A stretch of DNA of 64,000 nt from Cylicocyclus nassatus (GCA_958299035.1 CATQJL010000305.1:32935733-32999732); one strand, 5' to 3'. Shown: positions 1 to 12,552, numbered from the stretch's first letter. Notes: generated from the sequence alone by a model not told the origin. A program made the numbers and translations.

Positions 1-1949
1 ATTGATCAACTAACCTCGGATTCAGGTCTGAGTCAAAATTCCGGCTAATGTAAATAAGGTCAATGTGGGCAATATCAGGAAAATAACCATTTTTGGTCAG
101 GCGTAAGATTCAGGCATACTTGTTTTTTTTTTGAAGATATTGTCTGCTTAATGGAGTGCTTGATTTTGACAGAGTTTTGGAGGTTCCAACAAAAAGGACG
201 TAACTGGAGAACGGAGTGATTTTATGTTTATAAACTGCAGAGAGCAAAAGCTTCCCTTTAAAGGCAGCGCCTGGCAATCTGAGCTTTCTTTCACTATAAT
301 AAGCAAGTACTAGGACCTCGGTTTAGAAATACTACTGCGCAAATTCGGCACATATATATCTCTAAAGGGGAAAATTAGGCCTGCAAATTACCAAAACCTG
401 CACACTTATTTCGTTCGACGCCAACCTCCTCAAACGAAATTTCCTCAGCCCTAGACGTTCTCCATGGCAGGCATCACTAAATGCACACTATTTAACAGGT
501 TGATGTTTGCTTGGATAGTGCCAGGGGCACTCGTCCACGGATTCAAAAGAAAAACCTCAATTTTGAGAGATTCACGCTTTTGAGTGTCATATTTGTTGTT
601 GAAGCCATGCATATACCAGATAAGAAAGGTAAAAGTTGGGGACTGCTCAGAGGTCGCCTTCAAAAGGACCCAAGCCAAAGTTGAAACATCCACACTTCAG
701 CAAACTGTTGACCATACCACATTTTGAAACCTGCGACTTTTCTTGTATAAGGCCGCCCCAACCTAAAAAAGCTCACCTTAAAAAACAGGAGCTACCAAAA
801 AAAGCATTGATATATACTTGCGGCGATGCCCGTTTCGCCGCATGCGGCGCCGCTGGCAAAGCTAACAAGTCGCATTCACAGTCAACGGGAAAAATTCTTA
901 ATTTAAAGCATGTGATATACTTGTGCCAAAACCTATCATCATGTTGGACACGAAAGATATAGAAAAATAATGCTCCGTCCTACTCATAGCCTTGTCAATG
1001 GTAGTGGACATGTTGACCTATCAGAGGCTCGCTGTGATAGCGAGCGGTTCAAAAGGGCCGTTTTCCGGGGACCCCTCCGTTAGATAGGTCCGTAGTATCA
1101 GTCAAACCGACAAGCGACAGGAGTTGAACGCGCGCTGCCGTGGTTCGACGAGTAGATGCAATAGGCGGAGCAATTTCCTTCCCCCTCCTCCCATCGATTT
1201 GGGCCGACATCTGGATGACGCCGTTCATCGAGGCTGAGACTAGGCCAAGGCACAACGGCAGATAAAACACTTATGGTAAATGGCACACATTTTATGACCA
1301 CCAGCTGCTGCTTCTTCTCAATCAGTGAATGACATGACTCGACTTTTACAGCATTTGTTGAGAAAAAGCAAGGAGACTTCCAGTCTTACTCAAAGTGGTT
1401 TAGTTTTGATAAAATAAACCTGAATTAGGGGATTTCTGGAATGATATCCGCGAAAGTCCGTAATGGAGGAAGATGGAATTCCAAACCCCATTTTATTCGT
1501 TCGCGGTAGAAATTGGTTGGAATCTACTTTCGCTAGCGTTATGCAAGAATTTTTATCTCATCGCAACCACGAGACAAAGCGGTGTGATAAAAATGATTCA
1601 ACCCTACTTGAGCTCACGCTTGCGAAAGAATCATGCGAAAAGTCCATTTAGAATGGAGCAAAATGGGATTTACCTCCATTTTAAATGGACTTCAAAGCCC
1701 ATTTTACCCCCAGCAGCAAGCAAGCTGGGACTAAGCCCATTTTGAACTTTTTGCGCATTTTTGAGGGCGATTTTTTGAGAATGTGTTTCTTGGCTCATTC
1801 TAAGGTAACAAGTGAGTGGAAAAAGTGTCATGTCTTTTATGAAGTCTGAAATAAGTGTTTCTTTCTAAACTCATACGAACGCTATGAAAATCATGTAAAT
1901 AGGTTGAATTCACCAAAATATTCGCTAACATACTCAAATGCTTCCGAAT
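1..1949. other. Intergenic stretch, no gene recognised
   Basis: Several short frames exist on both strands, but none has a recognisable domain, a run of hydrophobic segments or a convincing exon pattern. A slightly GC-richer block at about 1020-1300 looks unlike its flanks and could be a decayed transposon piece. I see no RNA gene here. Confidence 0.5.
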
Positions 1950-2214
1950 CAGGGTCAAGCGTGTGATGCGACTGTCGCAACGGGGGGTCGTAAAGGGGGC
2001 CTACGGTGAGGGGGGGGTTGTAAGAGGGGGTAGTTTGGATAAAAAACCGTACGATTGAAAGCAAATCAAATAGCAAGTAATTATTACATGTTCTTAACAA
2101 TAAATTCATGGAATGCCGTGTATTACCAATGTATCAAATAAAAACGAGTGAACAATAATTTGAAAACATTTGCAAGCGTAGAAATTCGCTTCATTTGCTG
2201 CACTTTTAAAAGAT

Positions 2215-2345
2215 TATGACTTAGTTCTCTTTTTATGGGAATCGCTATTTCTCCCGCAAAATATTGTCTCAAACGGGGATCGAACCCTGCTGGCATGACT
2301 AAAATCCAAAAAATAAACACTTTCAGAAGCTCAAATGCTACCAAA
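2215..2345 (-). repeat. Possible tRNA-derived SINE fragment (B-box-like motif), copy 1
   Basis: Read on the minus strand, the segment contains CCAGCAGGGTTCGATCCCCG, which resembles a tRNA T-arm / RNA polymerase III B box. A related segment near 3085-3190 shares this core plus flanking TTTTGGATTTT-type and GACAnAATTTT-type sequence. No full cloverleaf can be drawn, so this is not called a tRNA gene. A short interspersed repeat is the best reading. Confidence 0.3.
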
Positions 2346-3084
2346 GGCATGCATGTGTGATAAAGATGTTGCATGTACCGATTGGTATAGACATCCTGCT
2401 TCCGAAGGCTCACTGATCCCACACTCGACAAAGGCGCACATGTAGATCAACGATGACAATTAATAATTCGTAAATCTTTTTGTAATGCCATTTATGCGGC
2501 GTTTACAATTTATATGTACTTCAGATAAGCCCTGCTACTGCTGTGCGAAATCTGGTATTATTTTATAGACTGTGGATTTTCTTATGGTTTTATGTATGCT
2601 AGCAAAAAAATGAGAACAGGGGGGTCGTATCTGCGCCTGATCTAAATTTTTCCGGAGCTATTGAAGTTTGTTAGCTGCAAACTTGCTGTAATACGAGGCC
2701 ATCCCTCTAGTTTTTATCACAAGAATTTCAGGCTGTGTTATAACTTCTCTGGTAAGTTACAAAATTTTGAGCTCAAAAATTCCAGTTTTTGCTTTTTGGG
2801 ATCGCATCTTTGCGAGAGCCTGATCTAAATTTTTTCGAGCTCACTGCTCCTCAAGGGCTGAAACTTTTTCTATGAATAGTCTGGGCACTATGCTACAGAA
2901 CCTGTTCTTTGCAGCCTCTCAGTCTTTTACTGGCCTTAGGTACGAATTTTCAAACTACCGTGCTCATGCATGTTTTTGACGTCGTTCTGGACGGCGCTAA
3001 AGCGGTTTTTTTCGCAGGAAAAACTGTGGAAGAGGTAAGAACTGAGTGTCGAAAACATCTTTTGTGGTTCAAGAATGTCATTTT

Positions 3085-3190
3085 GTTCTCCGTGTAAAAA
3101 TTTGTGTCGCATACGGGAATCGAATTTGCTGGCTTGAAGTATGCCTGAAAATTCAAAAGTAAACTTGCACAATCTCAAACATTGTTGAAG
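3085..3190 (-). repeat. Possible tRNA-derived SINE fragment, copy 2
   Basis: Minus-strand core CCAGCAAATTCGATTCCCGT matches the core of the copy at 2215-2345 with few differences, and similarity continues on both sides. No complete tRNA fold is present. Confidence 0.3.
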
Positions 3191-3197
3191 GTGTGTA

Positions 3198-4124
3198 CAG
3201 GGTTGGCCATAATTATAGCGACAAGACTTGCTGCAGTTAGCGTACAATTCTATCGCGCACATAGCGCGCCAGTTTTATCGATTTTTCAATCTCATCATTT
3301 TTTCTAACTCCTGTTAAAATTTGGTTAAATTTGGTCCATTTATAGTGAAATGGTGAAGCCTTTTCCTGATCGTTCTGCTATCCTTCGTCTGCACAAAGCC
3401 GGCCGCCCACCCGCTACGATCGCTATGTAAGCACCTCGGCATCCACCGCAGCGTCGTGTATCGCACACTCCAACGTTATCGAGACCTTGGTGGACTCCAA
3501 GACCGCCGAAGAAGTGGAAGACCTCGTACTGCTCGCACGCCGAAGGTCGTCGAGGGCCGTCCAAAGGTCGTCCCGGCCGTCATTCGTCGACCCCGGCGTC
3601 AAAATCGACAAAGATTACTACCTGAAGACGATTTTGGAAGATGCTCTACTCCCGTGGGCGAATTCCCACTTCAACGGCCGCCCGTGGACATTCCAGCAAA
3701 ATTCGGTGCCCGCCCACATGGCCAAGGTCGTCCAAGTGTGGTGCAAGAGCGAACTCCCCGACTTCATCCCGGCAGAAGAATGGCCGGCATCGTTACCGGA
3801 TTTGAACCCACTGTACTACATCTTGTGGTCCTACCTTGAGAGCAAGGCCTGCGCCATTCCCCACCCCAATTTGGATTCTCTGAAGGCAGCGCTCATCCGA
3901 GAATGGGACGAAATCGACGAGGCACTCCTGCGTCCGGTCATCGACGCCTTTCCCAAGCGACTTCGCCCTGTCGTCCGTGCCAAAGGTGCCCGAATCGAGA
4001 AGTAACTTATGATTGTTAATGTACCAGTTGCTACTTAATAAATGTTATGTTCATGACTCGTTTGCACTTTTCCTTTCTGAGATATAAGGTGAGATCCTTG
4101 TCGCTATAATTATGGCCAACCCTG
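3198..4124 (+). mobile_element. Tc1/mariner element with near-identical TIRs
   Basis: The left end reads CAGGGTTGGCCATAATTATA and continues to GCGACAAG. The right end is its exact inverted repeat over about 28 bp. TA dinucleotides flank both ends (3196-3197 and 4125-4126), the standard target duplication of Tc1/mariner. The 927-bp body carries a damaged transposase gene on the plus strand. The well-kept termini suggest fairly recent movement, but internal deletion means this copy cannot supply its own transposase. Confidence 0.85.
3350..4005 (+). pseudogene. Tc1/mariner transposase, frameshifted and internally deleted
   Basis: Two readable parts remain. The N-terminal part starts MVKPFPDRSAILRLHKAGRP at 3350, breaks near 3428, and continues in another frame with a helix-turn-helix (GIHRSVVYRTLQRYRDLGG). 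From about 3590 a C-terminal catalytic part reads VDPGVKIDKDYYLKTILEDA, then WTFQQNSVPAH, then DLNPLYYILW, and ends at 4005. The first catalytic-Asp region of the DDE/D domain is missing between the two parts. The second catalytic position, normally QQD, is QQN here. At about 220 codons in total it is much shorter than the usual ~340 residues. It is a non-functional relic carried by the element at 3198-4124. Confidence 0.8.
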
Positions 4125-4395
4125 TATATGTGCTAGAGATGCTGGGCGCACCCATTGGCCTAATAAATTCTGCTTCCAAAACCTCACTGAAGTTCTCACG
4201 CAGGTGTTTTTGAGATTGACATTCGTTTATGCAGGTTACCGCGAGAAATGTGGGCAAAGGAGGTAAGGGGGATAGATGGAGGAGGGGGAAGGAGGGGGGG
4301 GGGTAGAGGGAGGAAGGGTCGTACGGATGTGTACCTTCAAGGGGGGGGGTCGTAAATGAGGGTCCAGGATCGCAATAACACGCTTGACCCTGTTC

Positions 4396-5168
4396 CAAAT
4401 ATCAGGTCGATGCGAAAATTCCTATGTAAATCAATAACGTTTGTGAACTCTTTGAATCATCAACCAAAACTAAATTCACGATTTGTAATTGAAAATAAAA
4501 AAGATTTGCGTTCCATTATAATCACTCAGAAACTATCTTTTGACTATCTCGCAGAACCAAACCTCAAAGACGGCCTTTATAAAAGAACTTTGAGTTTGGT
4601 TATAAGAATCACTGAAATGGCGCTAGTTAGCAAGAAAAATTCTGTGATGAAAAATTTCCTACTAGCAAAGTCTGTACATTCAACTAATTAGAGATATAAA
4701 CATTAGTGCTGAGAGAGAAAGAAGAGCTAAAGCAGAGCATTTGTGAAGTCATCTTTTCGCAGATTCGTAGTTTCTTCGACTTAAAAAACTCTTTGGGTGT
4801 AGTGTAGTACAAGGTTTCCTATAAGATAAGCATTTTGATTTACAGATCGCATTGCAAGTCTAGCCAAAATTTGCTTTCCGCAGAGAGCTCTACATACGAA
4901 TTTGTTCGATGCAGATTCATGAAGCCTTGAAAAGCAAAGGCCCGCATATCGCATGAATTTAGTTTTAGAAGTAATTTAGATGCATAGTCATTGATATTAA
5001 ATGGTATTTTGTAAGTACAACGAAGTGAGAAAGAAGAAAAATTCGTGTGACTGACATTGCAATATTGGGACAGCTTCGTCAGATATCGACCACCTAGTGG
5101 AAATGAGTTTGCAAGAGTGAGTAAACAGGTTGAGGCAGGTTGGAGAAAGGTTTGTTGAAGAAGTTTTG
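4396..5168. other. Stretch without recognisable gene
   Basis: A 111-codon plus-strand frame (4356-4691) begins inside the neighbouring transposon end and has no recognisable domain. No other signal is seen. Confidence 0.4.
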
Positions 5169-5170
5169 TA

Positions 5171-5405
5171 TGGCTTTGGCCATACTTTGCCCGTGTTGCC
5201 AATGTTTCCAGCGTTACTCGTGTTACCGGTGTTGCCGATGTTACCAGTGTTACTCGTGTTGCCGATGTTTCCAGTGTCATTCGTGTTACTCGTGTTGCCG
5301 ATATTACCAATGTTACCGAGAAAATGAAACTCTACTGCGCGGTAACACTAGAAACACGAGTAACACTGGGAACATCGGCAACACGGGCAAAGTATGGCCA
5401 AAGCC
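5171..5405. repeat. Foldback hairpin element with internal GTGTTACTCGTGTTGCC minisatellite
   Basis: The two ends are inverted copies of GGCTTTGGCCATACTTTGCC extending about 60 bp. The interior repeats GTGTTACTCGTGTTGCCGAT-like units of roughly 9-21 bp. TA flanks both ends. The minisatellite runs into one arm and reappears in reverse complement in the other, so the whole segment can fold on itself. No coding capacity beyond low-complexity frames. Confidence 0.6.
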
Positions 5406-5633
5406 TATGGAATGAATGGCTTCGCGAATGCGATATCTTCTCGCGCCGCATGGAATAAGTCCATTTTATTCGCACGAAAAGCCCATTTCGCGGGGACTTC
5501 CGTGGATATCATTCTTGGTTCTTTGAATAAGCAATGCTGTTCAATGGACTGTCGCAGGAAAGAATTATTTAAGAGCAGGAAGTCAGGTCTATGATAGATG
5601 CAGGATGCATGTTCACTTAGAAAAATCGAATTA

Positions 5634-6488
5634 TAGGTCGTTCCGTAAGTTCGTAGCGTTTTCATTCTCGTTCTCATTTCTCTGGAAGGCGGTTGTTTTG
5701 CGACAAGATGTGCATATCGTTGAAAAGAGCTAATCATGTTCATATTGAATCTGCTGCTTTCGATTAGCTGACGCACTCCAACTCAATTCCCAAATGCGGA
5801 GTTTTCAAGAGACAAAAAAAAAACATTTTCGACATTTGCTCATTTTTTCGTACGAAAAAAGTGTTTTGCATGATTTTTTTTGCTGATTATGAAAAACTGC
5901 GCTTTCCTGTCAGTATAAGACAAAAAAGAATCAGATTGTTTTGAAAAGCAAGTGTTTACACGTATCCAATGAGCAAGACTTTAAGCAGGACGGGCAGGAG
6001 ATTGTGCAACGAAAATTGCTAGATGAGAACTAATTAGTCGATTATACCGTACGCAACCCAACTGCACCATCTAAACGATCCTTACTGCAAAAATGACTCA
6101 AAAAACAGGTTTATTGACTTTTTCTGCCTGACAATATATGGCTCCGTTCGGCAAACGCCATCAAAACTATCTGCAAGACTTAACAAGGAAGCATATCAGT
6201 ACGCGTACTCCTCAGACCATGCTCCAACATGATGATCATTTGTCTCTCTCTCTTGCAAACCCTTGAACGGTGTGCTTGTTCCGATTCTAAAGATGATCTT
6301 AGGCGCTGGCTAGACAACTTTTTTGGGACCAGACCTGCTGAGCTCCAGAAAAACGAAGTTGAATATTTGACGGCAAGGTGGCAGGAGATTGTATGCAACA
6401 GCGGGAAATTCATTATCGACTAAATCTCGATAGGATTTTGTCATTTTGTTATTTTATAAAAACGCTACGAACTTATGGAGCGACCCAA
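5634..6488 (+). mobile_element. Decayed mariner element
   Basis: Inverted ends share the core GTCG(T/C)TCCRTAAGTTCGTA and continue to GCGTTTT. TA flanks both sides (5632-5633, 6489-6490). The interior keeps the C-terminal end of a mariner transposase on the plus strand; the rest is degraded. A foldback element begins only about 10 bp past the right end. Confidence 0.65.
6268..6423 (+). pseudogene. Mariner transposase C-terminal fragment
   Basis: The frame DLRRWLDNFFGTRPAELQKN followed by YLTARWQEIVCNSGKFIID and a stop matches the typical C-terminus of mariner transposases (WLDxFF, PAEFxxxGI, LxxRWxxVxxxxGxYxxD). Only about 45 residues of the ~350-residue enzyme remain. The catalytic residues are not seen. 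Confidence 0.7.
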
Positions 6489-6497
6489 TATATTTCG

Positions 6498-7300
6498 TTG
6501 GTGCAAAAATTTTTGCGTAATTCAGACAAAAATCAGTGTGCCAAACCTGAATTAACGGTTTAGTGTTCTAAAAATACCGCAAGTTTGCCGCAACAAACGG
6601 ATGTTTAAGCGTCATATATGGGTTGGCCACAGAGAACTAAGCTTCCAAATATAGCTGTTCAAAATTTGCGATTTTGAGTTTGGTGTTAGAAAATCGCGGA
6701 GGGCCGTTAGCTTGTCCAAAAACTGTATAAAAATTTCTTACGCAGCAATGTCCACAGACTGATTTGGGGGAGGCTTCAATCTTGTATGGAAATGCAAAAA
6801 CAAAAAATTCATGAAATTCAGCTAACGGGAATAAACCCTTTCTTTCCGCCGTTTCCACGGAAACACAGTTTGAACCGGAAATCACACCATGTGCCTATTT
6901 AGAACATCGTGATGCTTTTTAGAGTATCAAACTGTGTTCCTCTGGAAGAATTGCAGCAATGAGATGATTTTTCCTGCAAAATGACATTTTTGACGAATAT
7001 TTTATTTTCGCATTTCCATATCAAATTGAAACCTCCTAAATGAATTTGCGGACATTTCTTTGTAAGAACTTTTTTTACATTTTTCTGGCTGAGCTAGCGG
7101 CCCTCCGCGATCTTCTGGCACCAAACTTAATATCGAAAATCTGAATAACCATCTTCGGAAGCTCCGTTGTCGGTGGCCAACTCATAGAAAGTTACGCTTG
7201 AACGTCTGTTATGAAGCGGAAGCCTTGCGGTATTTTTAGGATTATAGACTAGAATTTAAGTTTGATTTTTGTCTGAATTACGCAAGAACTTTTGCACCAA
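6498..7300. mobile_element. Foldback element, ~375-bp arms, TTGGTGCAAAA ends
   Basis: Left end TTGGTGCAAAAATTTTTGCG pairs with the right end (TTGGTGCAAAAGTTCTTGCG in inverse). Complementarity continues inward through GTTGGCCAC at about 6613 and 7175 to about 6870 and 6935, leaving a spacer of roughly 65 bp. No transposase is seen. A segment near 38817-38862 carries the same end sequence (GCGTAATTC next to AAGTTCTT), so it is a dispersed family. Confidence 0.6.
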
Positions 7301-7459
7301 CTTAATATCTTCTTTCATTGAAGGACATGATCAGGAAATAAGGGAGCATTTAGATTCCTCAAGTTTAGAGCTTTCCATTCACGTGAGCCTCGAAAATACC
7401 TTTCCGTTCCAACAATAAAGCATAAATTATTTCACAAAATCAGCTGATATCGTACCTAA

Positions 7460-7908
7460 CAAGGGAATGGTCAGAAATCGAAGTGACCATTCCAGACAAG
7501 CTGCGTAGCGTTAAATGCAGCATGAAGCGCTGACTCTAAATCTGTCTTCTTTATCTGCTTATCGCTTTTCTGGACGAAGTTATAAGCCATTAAATACCAT
7601 TATTTTGCTCAGAAATTATGCGTGAAATTGAAAATTTAGCCGTACAGAGCCTCGTTCGCCTCAATGCTGGGCCAAAACATGCAGCTAGCTTTTAAATTTT
7701 TGAAGCCAGAAGCCGAGTTAAAAGTGCAGCAATGTGCTCAATTTCGCTGTTTTTATGTATGATTTTTTCACAATAAAACCCCTTGTAGCTTCGTCCACAG
7801 AAGCGGGAAGCAGTAAAGGAAGACAGATTCGAAGTCAGCGTTTTATACTGCATCGAATGATATACAGCTTGTTTGGTTTGGCCACTTCGACTTCTGACCA
7901 TTCCCTTG
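7460..7908. mobile_element. Foldback element, ~125-bp arms, TAA flanks
   Basis: Left arm CAAGGGAATGGTCAGAA and its inverse at the right end extend about 125 bp with mismatches (CTGTCTTC, GACGAAG and other blocks pair across). TAA flanks both ends (7457-7459, 7909-7911), compatible with a 3-bp TWA duplication as in PIF/Harbinger-type elements, though TA-type insertion cannot be excluded. No coding content. Confidence 0.55.
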
Positions 7909-8123
7909 TAAGTAAAATTTCTCATATTCCGTAGATAACATGTTGGTGCATAAAGCTTTACCGCTCCTCTTGCTCCGGCAATACATAAATCCGAGCCATT
8001 GAGGAGACCGAGTGGAGCAGGCTAATAGTAAATGACTCCACCCTATTTTTAAAGAACCACAAGTTTTTTTTCATTTGACAATCTAAAAACCTTTAAAAAG
8101 CTCACGAAAAGGGGGGGGGCGTA

Positions 8124-8331
8124 CAGTCTGCCCTAATCCCAACCAGGCCAAAATTGGCATGGCGGGAGTCTGCGTCGCTAGTGTATCGCGTCACGTCTAC
8201 GACTAGCTATTCTGCTCTCTCCTCAATCTCTTCGCTCTCTGCGACAGCGCGCGTATGCAGCGCAGAACCCTAGTGCTGCAAGCGCGCAAATTCAGCCGAT
8301 GGTTCAGCCTGATTTCGATTGGGGCAGACTG
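8124..8331. mobile_element. Short TIR element (MITE), GC-richer interior
   Basis: The ends CAGTCTGCCCTAATC and GATTGGGGCAGACTG are imperfect inverse copies, and TA flanks both sides (8122-8123 and 8332-8333). The 208-bp interior is GC-rich relative to its surroundings and codes for nothing recognisable. Confidence 0.6.
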
Positions 8332-8333
8332 TA

Positions 8334-11300
8334 GACTGTCTCTCTTTTCCTAGCGCCCTTTAACGGAGATACATAGTATTCAACCTGAGAACTTAGTCTT
8401 TGTAGGGAGATTTGTACACAAAAAGTAAATGAAGACCCCTAGTTTTCTAACTATATTGAAGAACAAGACTTTGCCAGTGAACGAAAACCGTCTCCTTTTT
8501 CGAGCTTTCCTCTTCCATTTAGAAACGGAGTGCAAAGTGATCACATAAAATTAGCTTATGCTGCAACTAGATAAAAAAAATTTGAAATTGAATTCATAGG
8601 AGAATCCAGAAAAAAGAGACGGTTTACGTCGATTTTACGTGCCATGCTTTCGAATGGCATGTCAATTGACCAGACATAAAACTTTCCTGAATCAAAAAGT
8701 CTCTGTTTGATAATCTTCCGAAACTAAAGCATGAATCCCCGTATCACATTTTCTGTGTATCACTTATTTTTTTCTCTTTGCAACAGTCCCACTCGGCATG
8801 TGAGCTTACGTCAGCATTCACCTCAAATTCAGTCAAATACACTTCCCTAGGTTGGAAACAGCCGAAACTCCCTTGACCTAAAGGTGAGCTTGCCCCTATC
8901 GCACCTATCGTTCGACACCGGCCTAGCGCCACAATTTTTGCTGCATCACAGGGTAATTTTTGATAGTGGCCACCATCCCAAAATCGATGATGAGCGCTAT
9001 CAAGGATTTCGCCCGGCAAATGCATGTATAAAACAAAACACATTTTTTGACGAAATTTCAAGAAAAATGAATGGTTGCAATATGAATTCGACGGCGTAAA
9101 TCATTGAGTTATCATTTTGAGCAGCTTTTCAAAATAAAGCCAACAAACTTTACAAAAAAAGAATCAATCTGTTTTCTTTTTTTACAGCCGAAGTCAACTG
9201 TTCATCGATTAGCTTCTTTCCGGACCCGGTATTGTGCGATTTAGCGCCAATATTGTCCAGTGTTTTAGGAAAACTGATGTGTATCATAAATTACTCAAGA
9301 GCAACTTACGGGAATGTTGTCTGCGTCTCACCTTTTCCACACTATTTGCATCAATTCACGTCTCAACTGAACGTGAGCTGATGAGAGTGGATCAGATGAA
9401 TGCTGCATGTGGACGGATGGCCAACTGTCAGTTTATTTTGCATGCTTCAACATGGGAAGGTGGGCGGCCGTCATTTCACCTGACGGAACCCCAACTGATG
9501 GCTTCAGTTCAGATCACCTAAACTAATCAAGCTTTACTACAGGCCATACTCTGACGTTGTTTTCTTGGACTTTCGCCATCCAGTTTCGCACTGTTTGACA
9601 ATGGAATTTATAATTTATAATTGCTCGATATGCCATTTACAGTCAGTCTTGAGATTTGTGAGCGTTACTCGTAATTCGCGTAATAGAAGGAGGTGGATCA
9701 TGGATTGGACTAATGTAATGATAGGGAGCGCAAACCGTATTATTCAAACTCACGCGACTCACATGCGACTTAGAGTTTCTTTTTAATTCTATCAGTTTTC
9801 AATTTGGCTAAGAAGACAGCTTTTTTGTGACGCCGCCACATTCGCAATTTGTTATTGTCGGTTCGTCTTTCTAACCAAATGAATACTTGCAGTTGCATCA
9901 CTGTTTTTATGGGCATTCACTTTCTGTTTGGTAACTCTTAGAACCGTACCCAACTTTGGCAAGACTGAAAAGGTATGTACTTTTGATACAAATACCAGAA
10001 GCTTCGCCACGAATTTATCAACAACAAAAGTTATAAAGAATAGGTAGCATTCGAAAGTTGACATTACGTACAATATGACATCACACCCACTAGATCATCT
10101 GGTTGTAATCTGCAGTAATCGGATAATTTGTTAGACCTTTTTGACGTTGAATTCAGTCCAAAAACCATAAGCTTTTGAAATTTGCTCAAATCTGTATGTT
10201 GACAAAACTTGCTATATTGCTTGCAGCAGATCGTCTCACGTTTCAATTTTTGATAAAATGTGATTGCATTCCACCGTTTGTCCCAGGTTGAAACGAAAGA
10301 TCTTGCTATTTTAGTCGTGATTTAGCAAACAAACGATGGCCTTAGTTTCTAGAACTCAGAAAGATTTGGTGGCCTTAGGTTTGCAGCAACTTTTCGATGA
10401 CAAGCACTGGAGAACAAAATTTTACTAGCGCCACTCAAAAATTACAAGGAAAATACAGTTTAACGAGATAAACTCTTGGGAACTCAACAAAAATCAGGTT
10501 TCGCTGTATTTAAAAGCTTGATGTAACTTCACGGAGTATCAAGACTTGAAAGACAAAAGATCCAAATCCAAAAATTTCCCTCGAGATGTTTGTTACAAAA
10601 AGGAAGAAAATTTTTACACTTAAAACTATGCATACCATCTAGAAGCCCCTTTTTCTAGTTCCTTTTAGGTGATTTCTTTTTAAAGTAAGTTTGTTTTGGA
10701 ATACCAAGACTTGAAAGACAAAACATCCAAATCCAAAAATTTCTACTCGAAAGATCCAGCTTCAAAATTTTTGTTAACCAGAGTGCAAAGTTTTTGAAAA
10801 CGAGCACAGTGGAAGGGAGTTCTGCTACAAATGCACATTGAAAACAAAACTTCTAGCAAGTTTTGAACCAAAAAATTTCAAAGCAAATTCGCTGGTTGCT
10901 GGCTGTACTCTTGCAAAGTAGAAAACTTTGACCGCAAGTTATTGCAAAACTTTTGTTATACAACGAGAGTGTGGACCCGGCTCTTTTGATAGCAGAAAAA
11001 GGGAAACTTGTTCTTGTTTTCGGGCATCGAAAAAAATAGGACAAATCAAAATACGCATTCCGCTTCGTAAAGGAAGGTGGAATAAGTGGTACTAACAAAT
11101 TTTTGGAGTATCGTTAAGAAAAAAATTTTCTCTGTTGATTCAGTGGTCTCTAGGTCTGGTGAACATGTACAGCAAAAGCAAATTTCAATTTTGTTTTCCT
11201 GGCGCTTGCAATGATTAGTTTTAGTTTTATTGTACGCGCACTTACACATGCCTCATTCTAGCTAAGAATTAACAGATTTTTTAGCTGCGCATACAATTTT

Positions 11301-11523
11301 TTGCTTTGATAAACCTCATAATTTCCCGCTCAAAGTGCGCAGACAGGGGATGCTTTAAAATCAGCGCCCAGCTGTCTAGGATATAACCTACTAAAACTAT
11401 CTCTACATCTTTAACGATGGTCATTCTGACTGACCATAGTTCCCTTGTTAGTGATTTTCAGCTTAGACTAGAATGGCGTCAACTAACCTCATATTATCTG
11501 CAAATTGCCTACATGTCCTACTA
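8334..11523. other. 3.2-kb AT-rich stretch without recognisable gene
   Basis: No domain-bearing frame or convincing exon set was found. The only structure noted is an imperfect ~55-bp direct repeat (about 10533-10588 and 10698-10752) sharing CAAGACTTGAAAGACAAAA and TCCAAATCCAAAAATTTC. Confidence 0.4.
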
Positions 11524-11525
11524 TA

Positions 11526-12197
11526 CAGAGTGTCCCAAAAAATGTGAACACTGTTTGATCGTTAATAACTTCCTTGTTTTCAAATCTTTCGCCGAGCTTG
11601 AGGTACCATTCTGTAGAGCAAGGTTGAACTTAGATCAACAGGACGGAGCGAATCGTCGATTGCTTTTCATTACTGTGGGATTACGGTAGGAACTTCGACA
11701 AGGTTTTCAGGCCATTGGAGGCCATATTCTGCCTCGGAACAAAACCAAACAAGCCAAAATCTTTTATATAATGGTAATGGAAGCCGCTGATTTCGAATAC
11801 GAAATTTCCACTTTACTGTGATGCTTCTTTCCAAGGTTATCCCAGGTAAACCGTAATAACTGAATTTCCAGCATTTATCAGAAATGTGACCACACCGTTA
11901 GAAAGCTGAAAACACTCGTAAAAAGTTGTGTAATGGAATCAGCGTGCGAAAACCTAGTACACGATTTTTCAGATATTTTGAAAAAAATTTTGTCAAATGG
12001 CATATCCCACAGTAGATCCACATGCTAGAGGTTCATCCCGTAATCCTACGGTAATGAACAGCAATCGGTGATTCGCTCCAACCACAAATCTAAGTTGAAC
12101 CTCGCTTTACAGAATGGTGCCTTAAGCCCGGCGAAAGACGTGCAAGCAACAGAGTTATTGACGATCAAACAGTGTTCACATTTTTTGGGACACCCTG
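11526..12197. mobile_element. Mariner-type MITE, CAGRGTGTCCCAAAAAATG ends, copy 1
   Basis: Ends CAGAGTGTCCCAAAAAATGT and its inverse (left CAGAG, right rc CAGGG), continuing about 60 bp through GAACACTGTTTGATCGT. TA flanks both sides (11524-11525, 12198-12199). A relative with shared interior (GGAAGCCGCTG, AGGCAGAATATGGC in opposite order) lies at 55677-56253. No transposase frame. Confidence 0.65.
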
Positions 12198-12552
12198 TAC
12201 ACTTCAGAGGCTATAATGCGCAGAAATTGGAAAAAAAATACAGGAAAAAGGATGCATTTGAAAGTCACAATGTTTATGATAAACGCCTTACAAGGAATAG
12301 TGGCAAACCTTAATGATATGCATAATTAAGTGCGTTTGATGAGGTGATTCCAAATCTAAATACATTTCGTATCTGCTAAGAGCTTCTCTAGAAAAAGCTT
12401 TGAGCGGTTTAAGATGTGAAGTTATTGGGGTTTTAAAGCGTAATGTTGCTTTAAAATCCAGCCTGGGAGTGATTAATTGGCATGGTGTGTGCATTGACTA
12501 CAAGTAATGTATACATACACCGAACACATAAACAAGTATCTTCGAACAAGTA

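Larger units (their letters stand above)
1950..4392. mobile_element. Degenerate TIR DNA element (CAGGGTCAAGCGTG family), split by a mariner insertion
   Basis: The ends are inverted copies of CAGGGTCAAGCGTG (left near 1950, right near 4392). One arm is followed inward by a G-run and TCGTA, the other, read inward, by TACGACCCCC. The same asymmetric pair of ends flanks the element at 18116-19137 in opposite orientation, which supports a real family. The outer bases are decayed and no target duplication is readable. A Tc1/mariner element (3198-4124) sits inside, so this copy is the older one. No transposase frame is recognisable. Confidence 0.45.

Noticed and set aside
636..962. 108-codon plus-strand frame
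   Set aside because: Basic, low-complexity composition without a recognisable domain or promoter context.
1049..1301. Overlapping minus-strand frames of 67-73 codons in a GC-richer block
   Set aside because: No domain, no splice context, and two frames open at once, as expected by composition.
2271..2300. tRNA-like T-arm (GGTTCGATCCCC on the minus strand)
   Set aside because: No acceptor stem, D-arm or anticodon arm fits around it; kept only as a possible SINE fragment.
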